Source of the DNA: Myxococcales bacterium
Lineage (GTDB): Bacteria; Myxococcota_A; UBA9042; PHBI01; JAAZYN01
DNA length: 12,625 nt
Reading direction: 5' to 3'
Assembly: GCA_014239625.1 (NCBI GenBank)
Contig: JAAZYN010000042.1
Location: 1 to 12,625, forward strand
Shown in pieces: positions 12,619-12,625 of the stretch. The translations under genes and the position numbers were made by a program. The notes under the pieces were generated by a model. It searched no databases and was not told the DNA's origin. It worked only from the letters and a program-made list of their open reading frames with translations. The stretch's first letter is position 1; each line of letters opens with the position of its first letter.

Positions 12619-12625
12619 ACTTCGA

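Overview
The window is GC-rich and looks like chromosomal DNA of a Myxococcota-type bacterium (former Deltaproteobacteria). This assignment is an inference. It rests on cysteine-rich secreted lipoproteins, a membrane-anchored Hanks-type kinase, a secreted caspase-like protein encoded beside an ECF sigma/anti-sigma pair, and a perfect sigma-54 promoter consensus. I saw no transposase, integrase, CRISPR array, tRNA or rRNA.

Layout. (1) Positions 1-649, minus strand: the 5' part of a cysteine-rich lipoprotein gene that runs off the left edge. (2) 773-4239, plus strand: a tightly coupled five-gene run. It holds a CDP-alcohol phosphatidyltransferase of the PgsA type, a small protein with four Asp/Asn/Cys-rich repeats, two short-chain dehydrogenases, and a crotonase-fold enzyme whose active site fits a delta3,delta2-enoyl-CoA isomerase. 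Every junction is a stop/start overlap of 1-4 bases. (3) 4512-5912, plus strand: a transmembrane Ser/Thr protein kinase, preceded by a 272-base gap with inverted repeats and a G8 tract. (4) 9608 down to 6099, minus strand: an operon of ECF sigma factor, zinc-binding (ZAS-type) anti-sigma factor, and caspase-like protease with an embedded EF-hand loop. (5) 9742-12376, plus strand: an unrecognised 328-residue protein followed 10 bases later by der (engA), the double-GTPase ribosome assembly factor. This Der carries an acidic insertion of about 98 residues between switch I and the G3 motif of its second GTPase domain. (6) 12418-12618, minus strand: a 35-residue single-pass membrane protein with a strong ribosome binding site, a perfect -24/-12 sigma-54 promoter, and a hairpin plus T5 tract at the predicted 5' end of the transcript.

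How the parts may work together. The first operon joins phospholipid synthesis to lipid or beta-oxidation type redox chemistry. The sigma/anti-sigma/caspase operon looks like an envelope-signalling unit: the anti-sigma factor crosses the inner membrane and the caspase-like protein is predicted to be exported. Proteolytic control of sigma release is therefore an attractive but untested idea. The strongest candidates for something undescribed are the Der insertion, the protease/anti-sigma pairing, and the sigma-54 driven micro-protein with its leader hairpin.
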